From DATCLS01 sp035296625 (GTDB lineage: Bacteria; Actinomycetota; Acidimicrobiia; Acidimicrobiales; VFJN01): DNA of 35,869 nucleotides. The translations under genes were made by a program, and so were the position numbers. The stretch spans positions 1 through 35,869 of the forward strand of contig DATHAO010000009.1 of NCBI GenBank assembly GCA_035296625.1, read 5' to 3'. Position 1 is the first letter of the stretch, and each line of letters starts with the position of its first letter. This document shows, piece by piece, positions 16,643 through 25,235 of this stretch. The notes beneath the pieces are model-generated. The model did not search any database, was not told the DNA's origin, and saw only the letters and a program-made list of their open reading frames with translations.

Positions 16643-17404
16643 ATGGAGCAGGTGCAGGGGGGCACGGGCGGCGACCGGAGGACGACGGCCCTCGCGGGCC
16701 GTGGCCGAGAACGGCGCGAGGTGCGGGCGGCGGTGCGGGCGGGCCGGCCGGTGGTGATCACGGGGCCGCGGGGCGTCGGCCGCACGGCGCTCGCTCGCGC
16801 GGCGGTCGATGCCACGCCCGTGGCCTGGGGCGGCGGGCTGGTGACGATCATGCGGCGGCCGTTCCTGGCGCTGGAGCGAGCGCTCGCGGAGGAGGCACCC
16901 GACGCCGGTGTCGAGCGGGTGGCGGCATGGGCCGCGAGCCGGCTGGCCGGCCGGGTGCTGGTGGTGGACGACCTCCACCTCGCCCACCCGGCGACCGCGG
17001 CCGTGCTCGGGCGCCTCGCGGGCACGGTCCCGCTGGTGGCGACGATCGCATCGGACGACCGCCGTGGCGCCGGCCTGCACCATGCGACGGTGTGCTGGCG
17101 GGGCGATCCCGCCGTCGTCGACCTCGCCCCGTTCGCCCGGGAGTCGAGGCTCCGGGCGGGGATGCCGGATTCCCGGGAAGCCCGGCCGGGACGGGAGGCG
17201 ACGCCGCGGATCGTCACGGGGCTCCGGGCTCGCCTGACGCAACGCGAGGCCGAGGTGCTGGGGCTCGTGGCTGGCGGGCACACGACCCTCCAGATCGCCC
17301 GCACGCTCGGCATCGCGCCGAACACCGTCGAGTCGCACGTGCGCTCCGTGCGGACGAAGCTTGGCGTCCCCACGCGCATGGCGGCGGCGGCGTGGGCGAG
17401 CTGA
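16643..17404 (+). CDS. compact P-loop ATPase-like/LuxR-type HTH regulator
   Basis: A protein of 253 residues from ATG 16643 with GAGGGAG upstream. Residues 36-50 form a P-loop-like segment VVITGPRGVGRTALA, in which the invariant Walker A lysine is Arg47. VLVVDDLHLAHP (about 110-121) is a Walker B-like strand. The C-terminus carries a clear LuxR HTH: LTQREAEVLGLVAGGHTTLQ, then IARTLGIAPNTVESHVRSVR and KLGVPTRMAA. LAL/MalT-type regulators are normally 800-1000 residues, so this is a much shortened version with no sensor or TPR domain. Its stop overlaps the start of the next HTH gene by one base, suggesting a two-gene operon. Confidence 0.82.
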   Translation: MEQVQGGTGGDRRTTALAGRGRERREVRAAVRAGRPVVITGPRGVGRTALARAAVDATPVAWGGGLVTIMRRPFLALERALAEEAPDAGVERVAAWAASRLAGRVLVVDDLHLAHPATAAVLGRLAGTVPLVATIASDDRRGAGLHHATVCWRGDPAVVDLAPFARESRLRAGMPDSREARPGREATPRIVTGLRARLTQREAEVLGLVAGGHTTLQIARTLGIAPNTVESHVRSVRTKLGVPTRMAAAAWAS

Positions 17405-18471
17405 TGCCGTTCCCCCGGCCGTCCGAGGGTCCCGTGCTCGTCGCCCCGCCCGCACCGGGCTGGCTGCGCTCGGCGCGGACGGCGGGCTGGCGGGTCCGGC
17501 GCTCACCCTTGCCACCGCACCCGTGGCGCCAGGTGGGCACGCTCGTCGTGGCGTCCGGGACGTGGTCGGCGGGCGCGATCGTGCTCGCCCTCAGCCGCGG
17601 GGCGGGCGTGGCGATCGAGGGCCCCGACGACGACGCGGCGGCCGGTCGCGACGACCCCGCCGAGGGCGACCGGTGGGCAGACGTCCTCGACGACCTGGGC
17701 CGGGTCGGCGGGCGAGTCTGGCCCCGGCCGGCGCCCGACTCGTGGCTGCCGGCCGGGCTGGACGCGACGACCGGAACGCTGCTCGACGCGCTCGCCCGCG
17801 GTCGATTCGTGGGCGAGGCGGCCCGGAGCGCCCACGTGTCGCTGCGGACGGCGCACCGCCGCCTGCGGGTCGCCCGCGACGCCCTCGGCGCCGCCACCAC
17901 TGCAGAGGCCGTGGCCCGGTGGAGCCGCCGCACCGACGGACCGGGCAGCGGCCGGGCGCCCGCGGCCGCCGGTGCCGGAGCCGGCGGCCGCGCCCGACCC
18001 GAGGCGGGGGCCGGATCCACGGCGGCGGGCGAGCCCGATGCGGGGCGTGCCGTCGTCCCGGCTCACGAGAGCGCCGTGCGGCGGCTGGCCGCCGACGCGG
18101 CCGGCCGGCCGTACCGGGCGCTACGCACGCTCGTCGAGGCGCAGGCCGCCGACGACGGGGTGGTCGTGCTGGAGGGCGATCTCGGCGGCCAGATCTACGC
18201 CGTGTTCCCATCGTCGGTCGTTCGCTGCTCCGAACAGGTGTTGCGCGAGCTGGTCCGCGACCTCGACGCCCACGCCCGGCCGTTCCCGGACGGCGACGCG
18301 ACCGACGTGTACTTCGAGCGGCACCGCCTCGGCGAGGCGATCGCGGGCGGTGCCGGCGGTGGCGTCGTGCTCCCCGGCGGGTGGGTTCAGGACGAGCTCG
18401 TGCAGGCCGGCATCGAGGCCGCCATCGTCGACGTGGTCATGGGGCGGCGGGCTCGCCTCGGGCCGGCCTGA
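17404..18471 (+). CDS. HTH-containing protein of unknown function
   Basis: A protein of 355 residues; ATG 17404 overlaps the stop of the LuxR-type gene (TGATG). The N-terminal 100 residues are unrecognised. Residues about 120-170 look like a helix-turn-helix (DALARGRFVGEAARSAHVSL then RTAHRRLRVARDALGA). An Ala/Gly/Pro-rich linker follows (about 180-215), and then a well-ordered C-terminal region with GVVVLEGDLGGQIYAVFPSS and VRCSEQVLRELVRDLDAH that I do not recognise. The C-terminal 12 codons overlap the convergent BTAD gene. It is probably a regulator acting with its upstream partner; target unknown. Confidence 0.7.
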   Translation: MPFPRPSEGPVLVAPPAPGWLRSARTAGWRVRRSPLPPHPWRQVGTLVVASGTWSAGAIVLALSRGAGVAIEGPDDDAAAGRDDPAEGDRWADVLDDLGRVGGRVWPRPAPDSWLPAGLDATTGTLLDALARGRFVGEAARSAHVSLRTAHRRLRVARDALGAATTAEAVARWSRRTDGPGSGRAPAAAGAGAGGRARPEAGAGSTAAGEPDAGRAVVPAHESAVRRLAADAAGRPYRALRTLVEAQAADDGVVVLEGDLGGQIYAVFPSSVVRCSEQVLRELVRDLDAHARPFPDGDATDVYFERHRLGEAIAGGAGGGVVLPGGWVQDELVQAGIEAAIVDVVMGRRARLGPA

Positions 18472-21400
18472 GGGCCGCCGGGCTGGGATCCCGCAAGCCA
18501 GGGTCCGTTGGGCGGGGGTCGGCCGGGCCGGGATCGGCCGCGTCGAGAGCCGCCGGGCCGGGATCCGCCGGGCCGGGATCGGCCGCGTCGGGAGCCGCCT
18601 GGCCGAGATCGGCCGTGGCCGGATCCGCCGGGCCGGGATCCGCCGGGCCGCGGTCCGCCGGAGCCGGGTCGAGAAGCGTCCGGGCCTGTGCCAGCGTCGC
18701 CCCGAGCCCGAGCAGACGGCCGTCGGCCTGCAGGCGGTCGAGCCGTGCCGCGCCGAGCCGCTCGGACAGCCGCTCCGTGAGGGCGCCGGCGTCCGCAGTG
18801 GCACCGAGGTCGAGGCGGACGCCGGTCGCCGGCGGGACGGCGCCGGCCGCGCCGAGCAGCACGGCGGCGTGATCCGGCAGGTCGCACGCGTCGAGGATCT
18901 CGGCGAGCGTCGTCGCCGCCATCGCCGCCTCGGTCGGCTCGCCGACGTCGAGGGCCTGCTCGGCGGCGGCGAGCACCAGCGGCGCGGCACGCCCGTGCCC
19001 GTCGCGGCGGCGGACGGCCGTGGCGAGGCCCGCGAGCGCGGACAGGACGATCCGCTGGTCGCCGACCTCGGTCGCCCGGGCGTGGGCCTCGCGGAACGCA
19101 GCGGCCGCCGACTCGACGTCGCCCGCGGCCAGCTCGGTGTGACCGAGCGCGACGGTGGCTCGCAGCCACGTTGTGACCCGCCCGCCCCTGAGCAACCTCC
19201 GGACCTCGGCGAACGCCCGGCGCGCCCCGTCGAGGTCACCGCCGAGGCGTCGGGTGAAGCCGGCGAACAGCAGTGTCCGGGCGATGCCGACCGGCGTCCC
19301 CACCGCCTGGTGCTCGGCGAGCGCCTCGTCGAGCAGCGCCCCACCACGGGCGAGGTCGAGGCCGCGCAGCGCGAGCAGCCCCTGGCAGGTCAGCGCCTCG
19401 GCCGCCCAGAACGCGTCGCCGGCGTCGACCATGGCGGCGCGCGCCTCGGCGGCGAGCTCCGCCGCGTGCCCGAGCCGCTCACCCCGCCACCCGAGGCCCA
19501 ACGCGACGACGAGGCGCGCCGAGGCCCCCGCGTGGGCGTCACCGACCGAGTCGGCCACGCGGACCAGTTGCTCGGCCGCTTCCAGGTGAGCGGCGACGCC
19601 CTCGAACGTGTCGGTCACCTGCATGGCCATGACCTCGACCCTCACCCGCTCGCCGGGCGGGATGGCGTCGGTGTGGCGCAGGACCTCCGCCCCCCAGTGC
19701 GCCGCCTCCTGGGCGGCCGGCGAGCTGGCCCAGCAGAACCCGAGCCGCTCGAACAGTCGGACGGCGTCGTCGGCACGGCCGTCGTCGAGCGCCCGGCGCA
19801 GGACGGCACGCAGGGTGGGGAGCTCGGCCGTAAAGCGTGCGACGGCGGCCGGCAGGTCGGGCCCGCGTGCGAGCGCGTCGAGCTCGGCCGCGGTCGCGAG
19901 GCACCAGGCCGTGAGCCGGTGCCCGGCCTGCTCGCCGTCGCCGCCCGCGTCCAGGAGCACGGCAGCATGGCGCCGGACCGGGGGCAGCAGGCGCACGCGG
20001 GTGCGGTCCGCCGGGTCGACGACGGCGAGCGAGACGTCGAGGATGGCGGCCAACGCGGCGCCAACATCCCCCGCTGACAGGCCGGCGGCTGCGCCGAGGG
20101 CGTCGGCGCCGAACCACGCCGGGAACAGGCTCGCGGCGGCATACGCTCGGCGCGCCGGTCCGTCCAGGCGTTCGGCGGCGGCGTCGAGCGCGGCGCCGAG
20201 CCCGCGCCGGCCGGCGCCCACAGGGGGTTCGGCCCGCAGCACGTCCTCGCCGCCGAGCCGTTCGGCCACGACCGCCAGGCTCTCGCTCCGGCCCCAGGCC
20301 GCCGCGATCTCGATGGCGAGCGGCAGGCCCCCCGCTGCCCGGGCCACGCGCCGATCGCGCGCCAGTCGTCGTCGCTCGCCGGTGGCCGTCCGAGCGCGTC
20401 CAGCCGTTCGGCGAGCAGCCGCGCGGCCCCGGCCCGCTCGACCTCCGCCCGGGCGGCACCGTGGCCCGGGACGGCGAGCGGCTCCAGTGCCACGACCGCC
20501 TCGCCCGCGACGCGCAGCGGCTCGTGGCTCGTGGCGAGCAGTCGGACGGCCGCGCTCGCCCGCAGCAGCACGACCGCCACCAGCGCCGCCTCGGCGAGGA
20601 CGTGCTCGCAGTTGTCGAGGACCACGAGCAGGTCGGCGCCTGCGAGCGCCGACGCCGTGCGGTGGAGCGGATCGCCGTCGGCGCCGTCACCCACCCCGAA
20701 CGTGGCCGCGACGACCTGGTCGACCTCGCCCGGTCCCGCGCCGGCGAGATCGACCACGACGGCGCCGTCGGGCAGGGCCGGGGCGATCCCCGCCGCCACG
20801 TCGAGCGCGGTCGTGGTCTTGCCGACGCCGCCCGGGCCGACGAGCGTGACGAGGCGCGAGGACCGGAGGCGCTCACGCACCTCGGCCCGTTCGGCGTCGC
20901 GGCCGACGACGCGGGTCAGGGGAGCGGGCAGCGGGGAAGTCGATGCCCACGACCGGCCACGGTCGAGGCTCGGGTCCTGCAGCAGGATCGCCCGCTCGAT
21001 CCGGCGCAGCTCGCGGCCGGGCTCGAGCCCCGCTTCCTCGGCGAGCGCGCTCACGGCACGCTGGTACGCCCGTAGCGCCGCCGCCTGACGGCCGTGCCGG
21101 TGCAACGCCACCATGAGCTGGCCCCAGCGGCGCTCGCTCAGCGGCTCGGCGGCGACGAGGCGCTCCAGCAGCTCGACCGCCGGCCCCGTCTCGCCGGTGG
21201 CGATGAGCGCTCGCGCCAGGTCGTCCTCGGCGTCGGCCCGACGGGCATCCAGCGCGGCCGCCTCGACGCCGAGGAGCGGGTCGTCGCGGACGTTCGCCAG
21301 CGCCGGCCCGGTCCACAGGTCGAGTGCGTCGGTCAGCGCCCGCACGGCCGCGCGTGGGTCCTCCCGCCCGAGCGCCGCCTGCGCCTCGTCGACGAGGATG

Positions 21401-21771
21401 TCGAACAGCGCGGCGTCGATCGTGGGTCTCTCGGCCCTCAGCACGTACGCGCTCCCGACCGTCTCGATCGCGATCGCACCGCCGGTGCCTGCGCCGCTGG
21501 CCCTACCGGCGCGGGCCCCCGTGCCGGTACGGGTGCCGGCGAGCGTGCTCCGCAGCTTCGCGACGTGGCCCTGCAGCGCGGTCCGGGCCGTCGGCGGCGG
21601 ACCGGCCGGCCACAACCGGTCGATCAGGTCGTCGGCGGCCCACGCCCGGCCGGGCCGCAGCGCCAACCACGCGAGAAGCCGGGCACCGTGGCCGCGCAGG
21701 CCGACCTCGGTGCGTCCGGTCGTACCGAGGCGCACGGGGCCGAGCAGGCGTATCGCCACCGTGAGGGGCAC
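18437..21771 (-). pseudogene. BTAD/NB-ARC/TPR transcriptional regulator interrupted by a frameshift
   Basis: Two frames together encode one AfsR/SARP-like regulator of about 1100 residues. The upstream part, from GTG 21771, has a winged-helix start (AIRLLGPVRLG), a BTAD domain (FDILVDEAQAAL to GLEPGRELRRIERAIL), Walker A GPGGVGKTTTALDVA and LLVVLDNCEHVL. Near 20345-20352 the frame is lost: one frame continues as nonsense (AWPGQRGAC), while the next picks up with ARAAGGLPLAIEIAAAWG, the expected NB-ARC continuation. One missing base explains it. The downstream part (to 18437) has the winged-helix and TPR-like repeats, then a tail of ADPGP-type repeats. An alternative start is GTG 21759. It is either a real pseudogene or a sequencing error; without the error it would be an intact regulator. 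Confidence 0.8.
18484..18662. repeat. degenerate 15-base repeat encoding an ADPGP-rich tail
   Basis: Units resembling GGGCCGGGATCCGCC and GGGCCGGGATCGGCC recur about ten times. On the minus strand they encode the C-terminal ADPGPADPGP-like tail of the BTAD regulator. Some units carry GCGTCGAGA insertions that read as ALDA or APDA in the protein. Such tracts expand and contract by slippage. Confidence 0.75.
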
Positions 21772-22106
21772 CCGGCACGGTGTACCAGACGCCCAGGCCT
21801 CGTCCGCGGGGCGCACCACGACGCGATGCCCCGCGCGCCGCCGGCCCGCCCGAACCTCTCTTGCCTAGCGGCCCGCCCGGACCGTCCTGCCACCCGGCCC
21901 GGCCGGACCGTGCTGCCGCCCCGGCCGCCCACCCGGACCGCTCTGTCACCCGGCCCGGCCGGACGGGTCCGCGTCCGGCCGCCGCCCGGTCGGACCGGTC
22001 CGCCTCCGCGCCCGACCGGTCCGCCACCGGCCGGGCTTTACCGCCCCGCCCGCCGGCCCGGTCCGCCTCCGGCCCGGCGCTGCGGGGAATCTGACGGTCC
22101 GGGCGC
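21772..22106. repeat. 335-base gap filled with CCGGACCG/CCCGGCCC low-complexity repeats
   Basis: No gene is supported here. From about 21842 to 22085 the sequence is built from degenerate CCGGACCG, CCACCCGG and CCGGCCCGG words. CACCCGGCCCGGCCGGAC occurs exactly at 21891-21908 and 21947-21964, a 56-base period. It lies between the minus-strand genes for the GRAM-like protein and the BTAD regulator, so it includes the leader region of the latter. Open frames crossing it are Pro/Arg-rich and not credible proteins. Confidence 0.7.
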
Positions 22107-22553
22107 TCAGTGGCGGATCGCGCCCATTGCCGTCTCGATGCTCTGCTCCCAGCCCTTGACGTCGCGCATGCCCGTCTTCCCCATGAACGCGAACTCGAAC
22201 GGCGCCTCGTCGGCGTCGCGGAGGCGCAGGGCCAGGTACTTCGTGCGGTCCCACCGGCTGGCGGCCCGCGCCTCGTCGACGTGGTCGAGCGGGATCGCGA
22301 AGCTGCCCGCGTTGCCGAGTGCCCTCAGGTCCAGCGTGCCCGTCCTCGTGGCGGCCAGCTCACCGCCGAGCGCGCCGCCGATCGTGGCGGAGCGCATCCG
22401 GCGCCCCATGTCGTTCCCGCCGGTCGAGAGGAACATCAGGTGCCGGTCCGTCAGGACCAGCGTCCCGAGCATCGTCCCGGAAAGGGTCATCTTCGCCTTC
22501 GGGCCGTCCCAGCGGCACACCTCGGTCTCGTGGCGGACCACGGTCTCGTCCAC
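22107..22553 (-). CDS. small GRAM/PH-like domain protein of unknown function
   Basis: A protein of 148 residues from GTG 22553 with AAGGAG five bases upstream. The layout GTLVLTDRHLMFLSTGG, then SFAIPLDHVDEARAASRW and YLALRLRDADEAPFEFAFMGK resembles GRAM or PH-like folds, where a strand marked by L-T-x-x-x-L-x-F is followed by an I-P-L-x-x-V-x-x segment. No membrane segment or catalytic motif is seen. Function cannot be assigned. It is divergent from the sel operon. Confidence 0.72.
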   Translation of the reverse strand: MDETVVRHETEVCRWDGPKAKMTLSGTMLGTLVLTDRHLMFLSTGGNDMGRRMRSATIGGALGGELAATRTGTLDLRALGNAGSFAIPLDHVDEARAASRWDRTKYLALRLRDADEAPFEFAFMGKTGMRDVKGWEQSIETAMGAIRH

Positions 22554-22875
22554 GTCGCTCCTTCGATCTCGTCGCGGTCGCGCACATCCTGTGCGACGGC
22601 CGGCCGGGCGACATCCCCGATCGGTGCCAACGAGTGCCTCGGGGCATCACGGACGGCGCCAGGCGCATCCGGGGTCAGGGCCCGTGCACGGTCGTACGCC
22701 ACGGCGATGTCGTCGAGCGCTCGCCGGCCGGCGCCGCCGAGCGCCGCAGGCGAAGTGGTTCCGATGTGTCAACGATCTCCGACGCGTTTTTGCCAACCGG
22801 CCTGCCGAGGCTCGCCGGTGACGGCAACATGTGGCTCGTGGTGACCCGCGGGTGCGGCGACGAGGACGACCCGGC
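22554..22875. other. 322-base gap upstream of selD
   Basis: No confident gene. A 37-codon frame (GTG 22766 to TGA 22879) ends in a four-base GTGA overlap with the selD start and could be a small coupled leader peptide, though its ribosome binding site is weak. A TTGACA on the minus strand (near 22768-22773) could be part of a promoter for the GRAM-like gene, but no good -10 follows. The stretch around 22780-22800 (GTTTTTGCC) is less GC-rich than its surroundings and may include the sel promoter. Confidence 0.4.
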
Positions 22876-23904
22876 GTGAGCGACGCCGGCGTGAGGCTCA
22901 CCGAGCTCACCTCGTGCGGCGGCTGCGCCGCCAAGTGGGGGGCGTCGCTGCTGGGCGACCTCGTCGCGTCGGCCCGGCTCGACGGCGGACGAGGCGCCGG
23001 CCCCAACGGCGGCGCTGACCTGCTCGTGGGGCTGGCGCCCTCGGATGACGCCGCCGTCGCCCGCCTCACCGACGAGGTGGCGCTGGTGTCGACCATCGAC
23101 TTCTTCCCGCCGCTGGTCGACGACCCGGCCGACTACGGGGCGATCGCCGCGGCCAACGCGTGCAGCGACGTCTTCGCCATGGGCGGCGACGTGCTGCTGG
23201 CCCTGAACGTGGCCGCGTTTCCCGAGTCGTTGCCTCCCGAGGTGATCCGCGCCATCTTCCGGGCGGCCGCGGAGGTGGTGGCGTCGGCCGGGGGGGTGGT
23301 GGCCGGAGGCCACACGATCCGTTCGCCCGAGCCGATCTTCGGTCTGGCGGTGCAGGGCGTCGTCGCGCCCGGTCGGCAGTTCACGACCGGCGGAGCCCGC
23401 CCCGGCGACGTCCTGGTCCTCTCCAAGCCGCTGGGGACCGGCCTGGCGCTGGCCTCCGGCGTCCCGGCCACCGTGGCGGCCGCAGTGGCGAGCATGCGGC
23501 GCCTCAACCGCGATGCCGCCGGCGCCCTGCGCCGTCACCCGGCCGCCGTGCACGCCGTCACCGACGTCACGGGGTTCGGGCTCGTCGGCCACGGGTGGGA
23601 GATGGCCGAGCGCTCCGGCGCCCGGGTGGTGTTCACCGCCGCCGCCCTGCCACTGCTCGGCGGCGTGGGCCCCGCGGCCGAGGCGGGTGTCCGCACCGGC
23701 GGCGACGCCCGCAACCGGAACTACGTCGCCGGAAACGTGACCCTCGAGGCCGGCGAGGCTGCGGCCGCCGTGGCCTTCGATCCGCAGACGTCCGGCGGCC
23801 TGCTGGCCGCCGTCGACGCGGCAGCGGCCGAGGACCTGGCCGGCGCCGGGTTCGTCCCCGTCGGGCACGTGGCCGCCGGCCCGCCGGCCGTCACCTTGCG
23901 CTGA
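22876..23904 (+). CDS. selD: selenide, water dikinase (selenophosphate synthase)
   Basis: A protein of 342 residues from GTG 22876; the open frame extends to 22831 but the GTG matches the family N-terminus. It makes selenophosphate from selenide and ATP, the selenium donor for Sec-tRNA. The N-terminal SCGGCAAKWG carries Cys17 and Lys20 at the same positions as the E. coli catalytic pair, so this is a Cys-type and not a selenocysteine-containing SelD. Further signatures: LAPSDDAAV, VSTIDFFPPLVDDP, NACSDVFAMGG, VVAGGHTIRSPEP and TDVTGFGLVGHGWEMAE. Its stop overlaps the selA ATG by one base. Confidence 0.96.
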   Translation: MSDAGVRLTELTSCGGCAAKWGASLLGDLVASARLDGGRGAGPNGGADLLVGLAPSDDAAVARLTDEVALVSTIDFFPPLVDDPADYGAIAAANACSDVFAMGGDVLLALNVAAFPESLPPEVIRAIFRAAAEVVASAGGVVAGGHTIRSPEPIFGLAVQGVVAPGRQFTTGGARPGDVLVLSKPLGTGLALASGVPATVAAAVASMRRLNRDAAGALRRHPAAVHAVTDVTGFGLVGHGWEMAERSGARVVFTAAALPLLGGVGPAAEAGVRTGGDARNRNYVAGNVTLEAGEAAAAVAFDPQTSGGLLAAVDAAAAEDLAGAGFVPVGHVAAGPPAVTLR

Positions 23905-25235
23905 TGGCCGTGGACCCGGCCGACGGGACCGAGGTCGCCGGCGAGCCCGCCCGGACCGACCACCCACCGTCCGTCGATGCGCTGGCCCGGTCGCTGGCCG
24001 GCACCGGGCTGCCTCACCCCCTGCTGGTCGATGCCGCCCGAGCCGCCATCGAGCGGGGTGACGCGGGACTGGCCGCGGCCGAGGCCGAGCGGCGGCGGAC
24101 CGGTCTGCTGCAGCGGGTGATCAACGCCACGGGGGTGCTGCTGCACACCAACCTGGGGCGGGCCCCGCTGGGAGTGGCCCAGCCGGCCGGCTACGTCAAC
24201 CTCGAGCTCGACCTGGGCGGCGGAGGACGGGGCTCGCGCCAGGCGCACGTGGGCGGGCTGCTCGCGCGGGCCTGTGGGGCCGAGGCTGCGCTGGTGGTCA
24301 ACAACGGCGCCGCCGCCGTGCTCGTCGTGCTGGCCGCCCTCGCCGCCGGCCGACCGACCGCCGTCTCGCGCGGCGAGCTGATCGAGATCGGCGGCGGGTT
24401 CCGCATCCCCGAGATCATGGAGCTCTCGGGCACCCGGCTCGTCGAGGTGGGCACCACCAACCGCACGCGGGCCGGCGACTACTCGGCCGTGGCCCGGGAC
24501 GCCGCCCTGCTGCTGAAGGTGCACGCCTCCAACTACCGGATCGAGGGATTCACCGGCGCCGCCACCGTGTCCGAACTGGCCGCGCTGGGCCCTCCCGTGG
24601 TCGTCGACGTGGGCTCGGGCCTGCTGGACGCCGGCTGTCCGTGGCTGCCCGACGGTCCGCCGGGGTGGCTGGGCAGCGAGCCGGCCGTTCGCCAGGCGCT
24701 GGAGGCCGGGGCTGCGCTCGTGACCTTCTCCGGCGACAAGCTCCTCGGCGGCCCGCAGGCCGGGGTGGTGGCCGGGCGGGCCGACCTCGTGGCGGCCTGC
24801 GCCGCCCACCCGCTCTACCGGACCGTGCGCCCCGGTGGACTGGTCCTCGCCGCCCTGCAGGACGTGGCGTTGGCCTACCTCGATCGCACGGCTCACCGCC
24901 TCCCGTTCTGGCGGCTGGCCACGACGTCGCCCGACGTGCTGCGGGGTCGGGCCGAGGCGCTGGCGACCCGGGTCGGCGGGTCCCGGCCCGCACCGTGCGC
25001 CTCGGTGACCGGGGGAGGGGCGCTGCCGGGCGTCGAGATCCCCTCGTGGGGCGTGACCCTGCCCGGAGACCGCACCGCCGACCTTCGCCGCGCCCGGCCC
25101 CGACCCGTCGTCGCCAGGGTCCGCCACGGCGAGACCGTGCTCGACCTGCGCACCGTTGAGGAGGACGACGACCACGAACTGGGCTCGGCGGTCCAGGGCG
25201 TCCTCGGAGCGGGAGACGAGGTGGGACGAGGGTGA
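23904..25235 (+). CDS. selA: L-seryl-tRNA(Sec) selenium transferase
   Basis: A protein of 443 residues from ATG 23904 (TGATG overlap with selD). It is a PLP enzyme converting Ser-tRNA(Sec) to Sec-tRNA(Sec) with selenophosphate. Features: RVINATGVLLHTNLGRAPL in the N-terminal part, VNNGAAAVLVVLAAL, VSRGELIEIGGGFRIPEIM, VGTTNRTRAGDY, LLKVHASNYRIEGFTG, and the PLP-lysine motif FSGDKLLGGPQAG (Lys279). Length is near normal (E. coli 463). The stop overlaps the selB GTG by four bases (GTGA). Confidence 0.96.
   Translation: MAVDPADGTEVAGEPARTDHPPSVDALARSLAGTGLPHPLLVDAARAAIERGDAGLAAAEAERRRTGLLQRVINATGVLLHTNLGRAPLGVAQPAGYVNLELDLGGGGRGSRQAHVGGLLARACGAEAALVVNNGAAAVLVVLAALAAGRPTAVSRGELIEIGGGFRIPEIMELSGTRLVEVGTTNRTRAGDYSAVARDAALLLKVHASNYRIEGFTGAATVSELAALGPPVVVDVGSGLLDAGCPWLPDGPPGWLGSEPAVRQALEAGAALVTFSGDKLLGGPQAGVVAGRADLVAACAAHPLYRTVRPGGLVLAALQDVALAYLDRTAHRLPFWRLATTSPDVLRGRAEALATRVGGSRPAPCASVTGGGALPGVEIPSWGVTLPGDRTADLRRARPRPVVARVRHGETVLDLRTVEEDDDHELGSAVQGVLGAGDEVGRG

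Noticed and set aside
14633..17404. 923-codon plus-strand frame
   Set aside because: It crosses the adenylate kinase antisense, NTF2 and TetR genes in the wrong frame; only the last 253 codons (LuxR-type protein) are real.
17972..20077. 701-codon plus-strand frame
   Set aside because: Shadow of the BTAD regulator; no domain and Arg/Gly-rich composition.
20060..20347. Independent gene starting at GTG 20347
   Set aside because: This GTG is in the middle of an NB-ARC domain and directly at the frame break; it is the continuation of the upstream regulator and not a separate protein.
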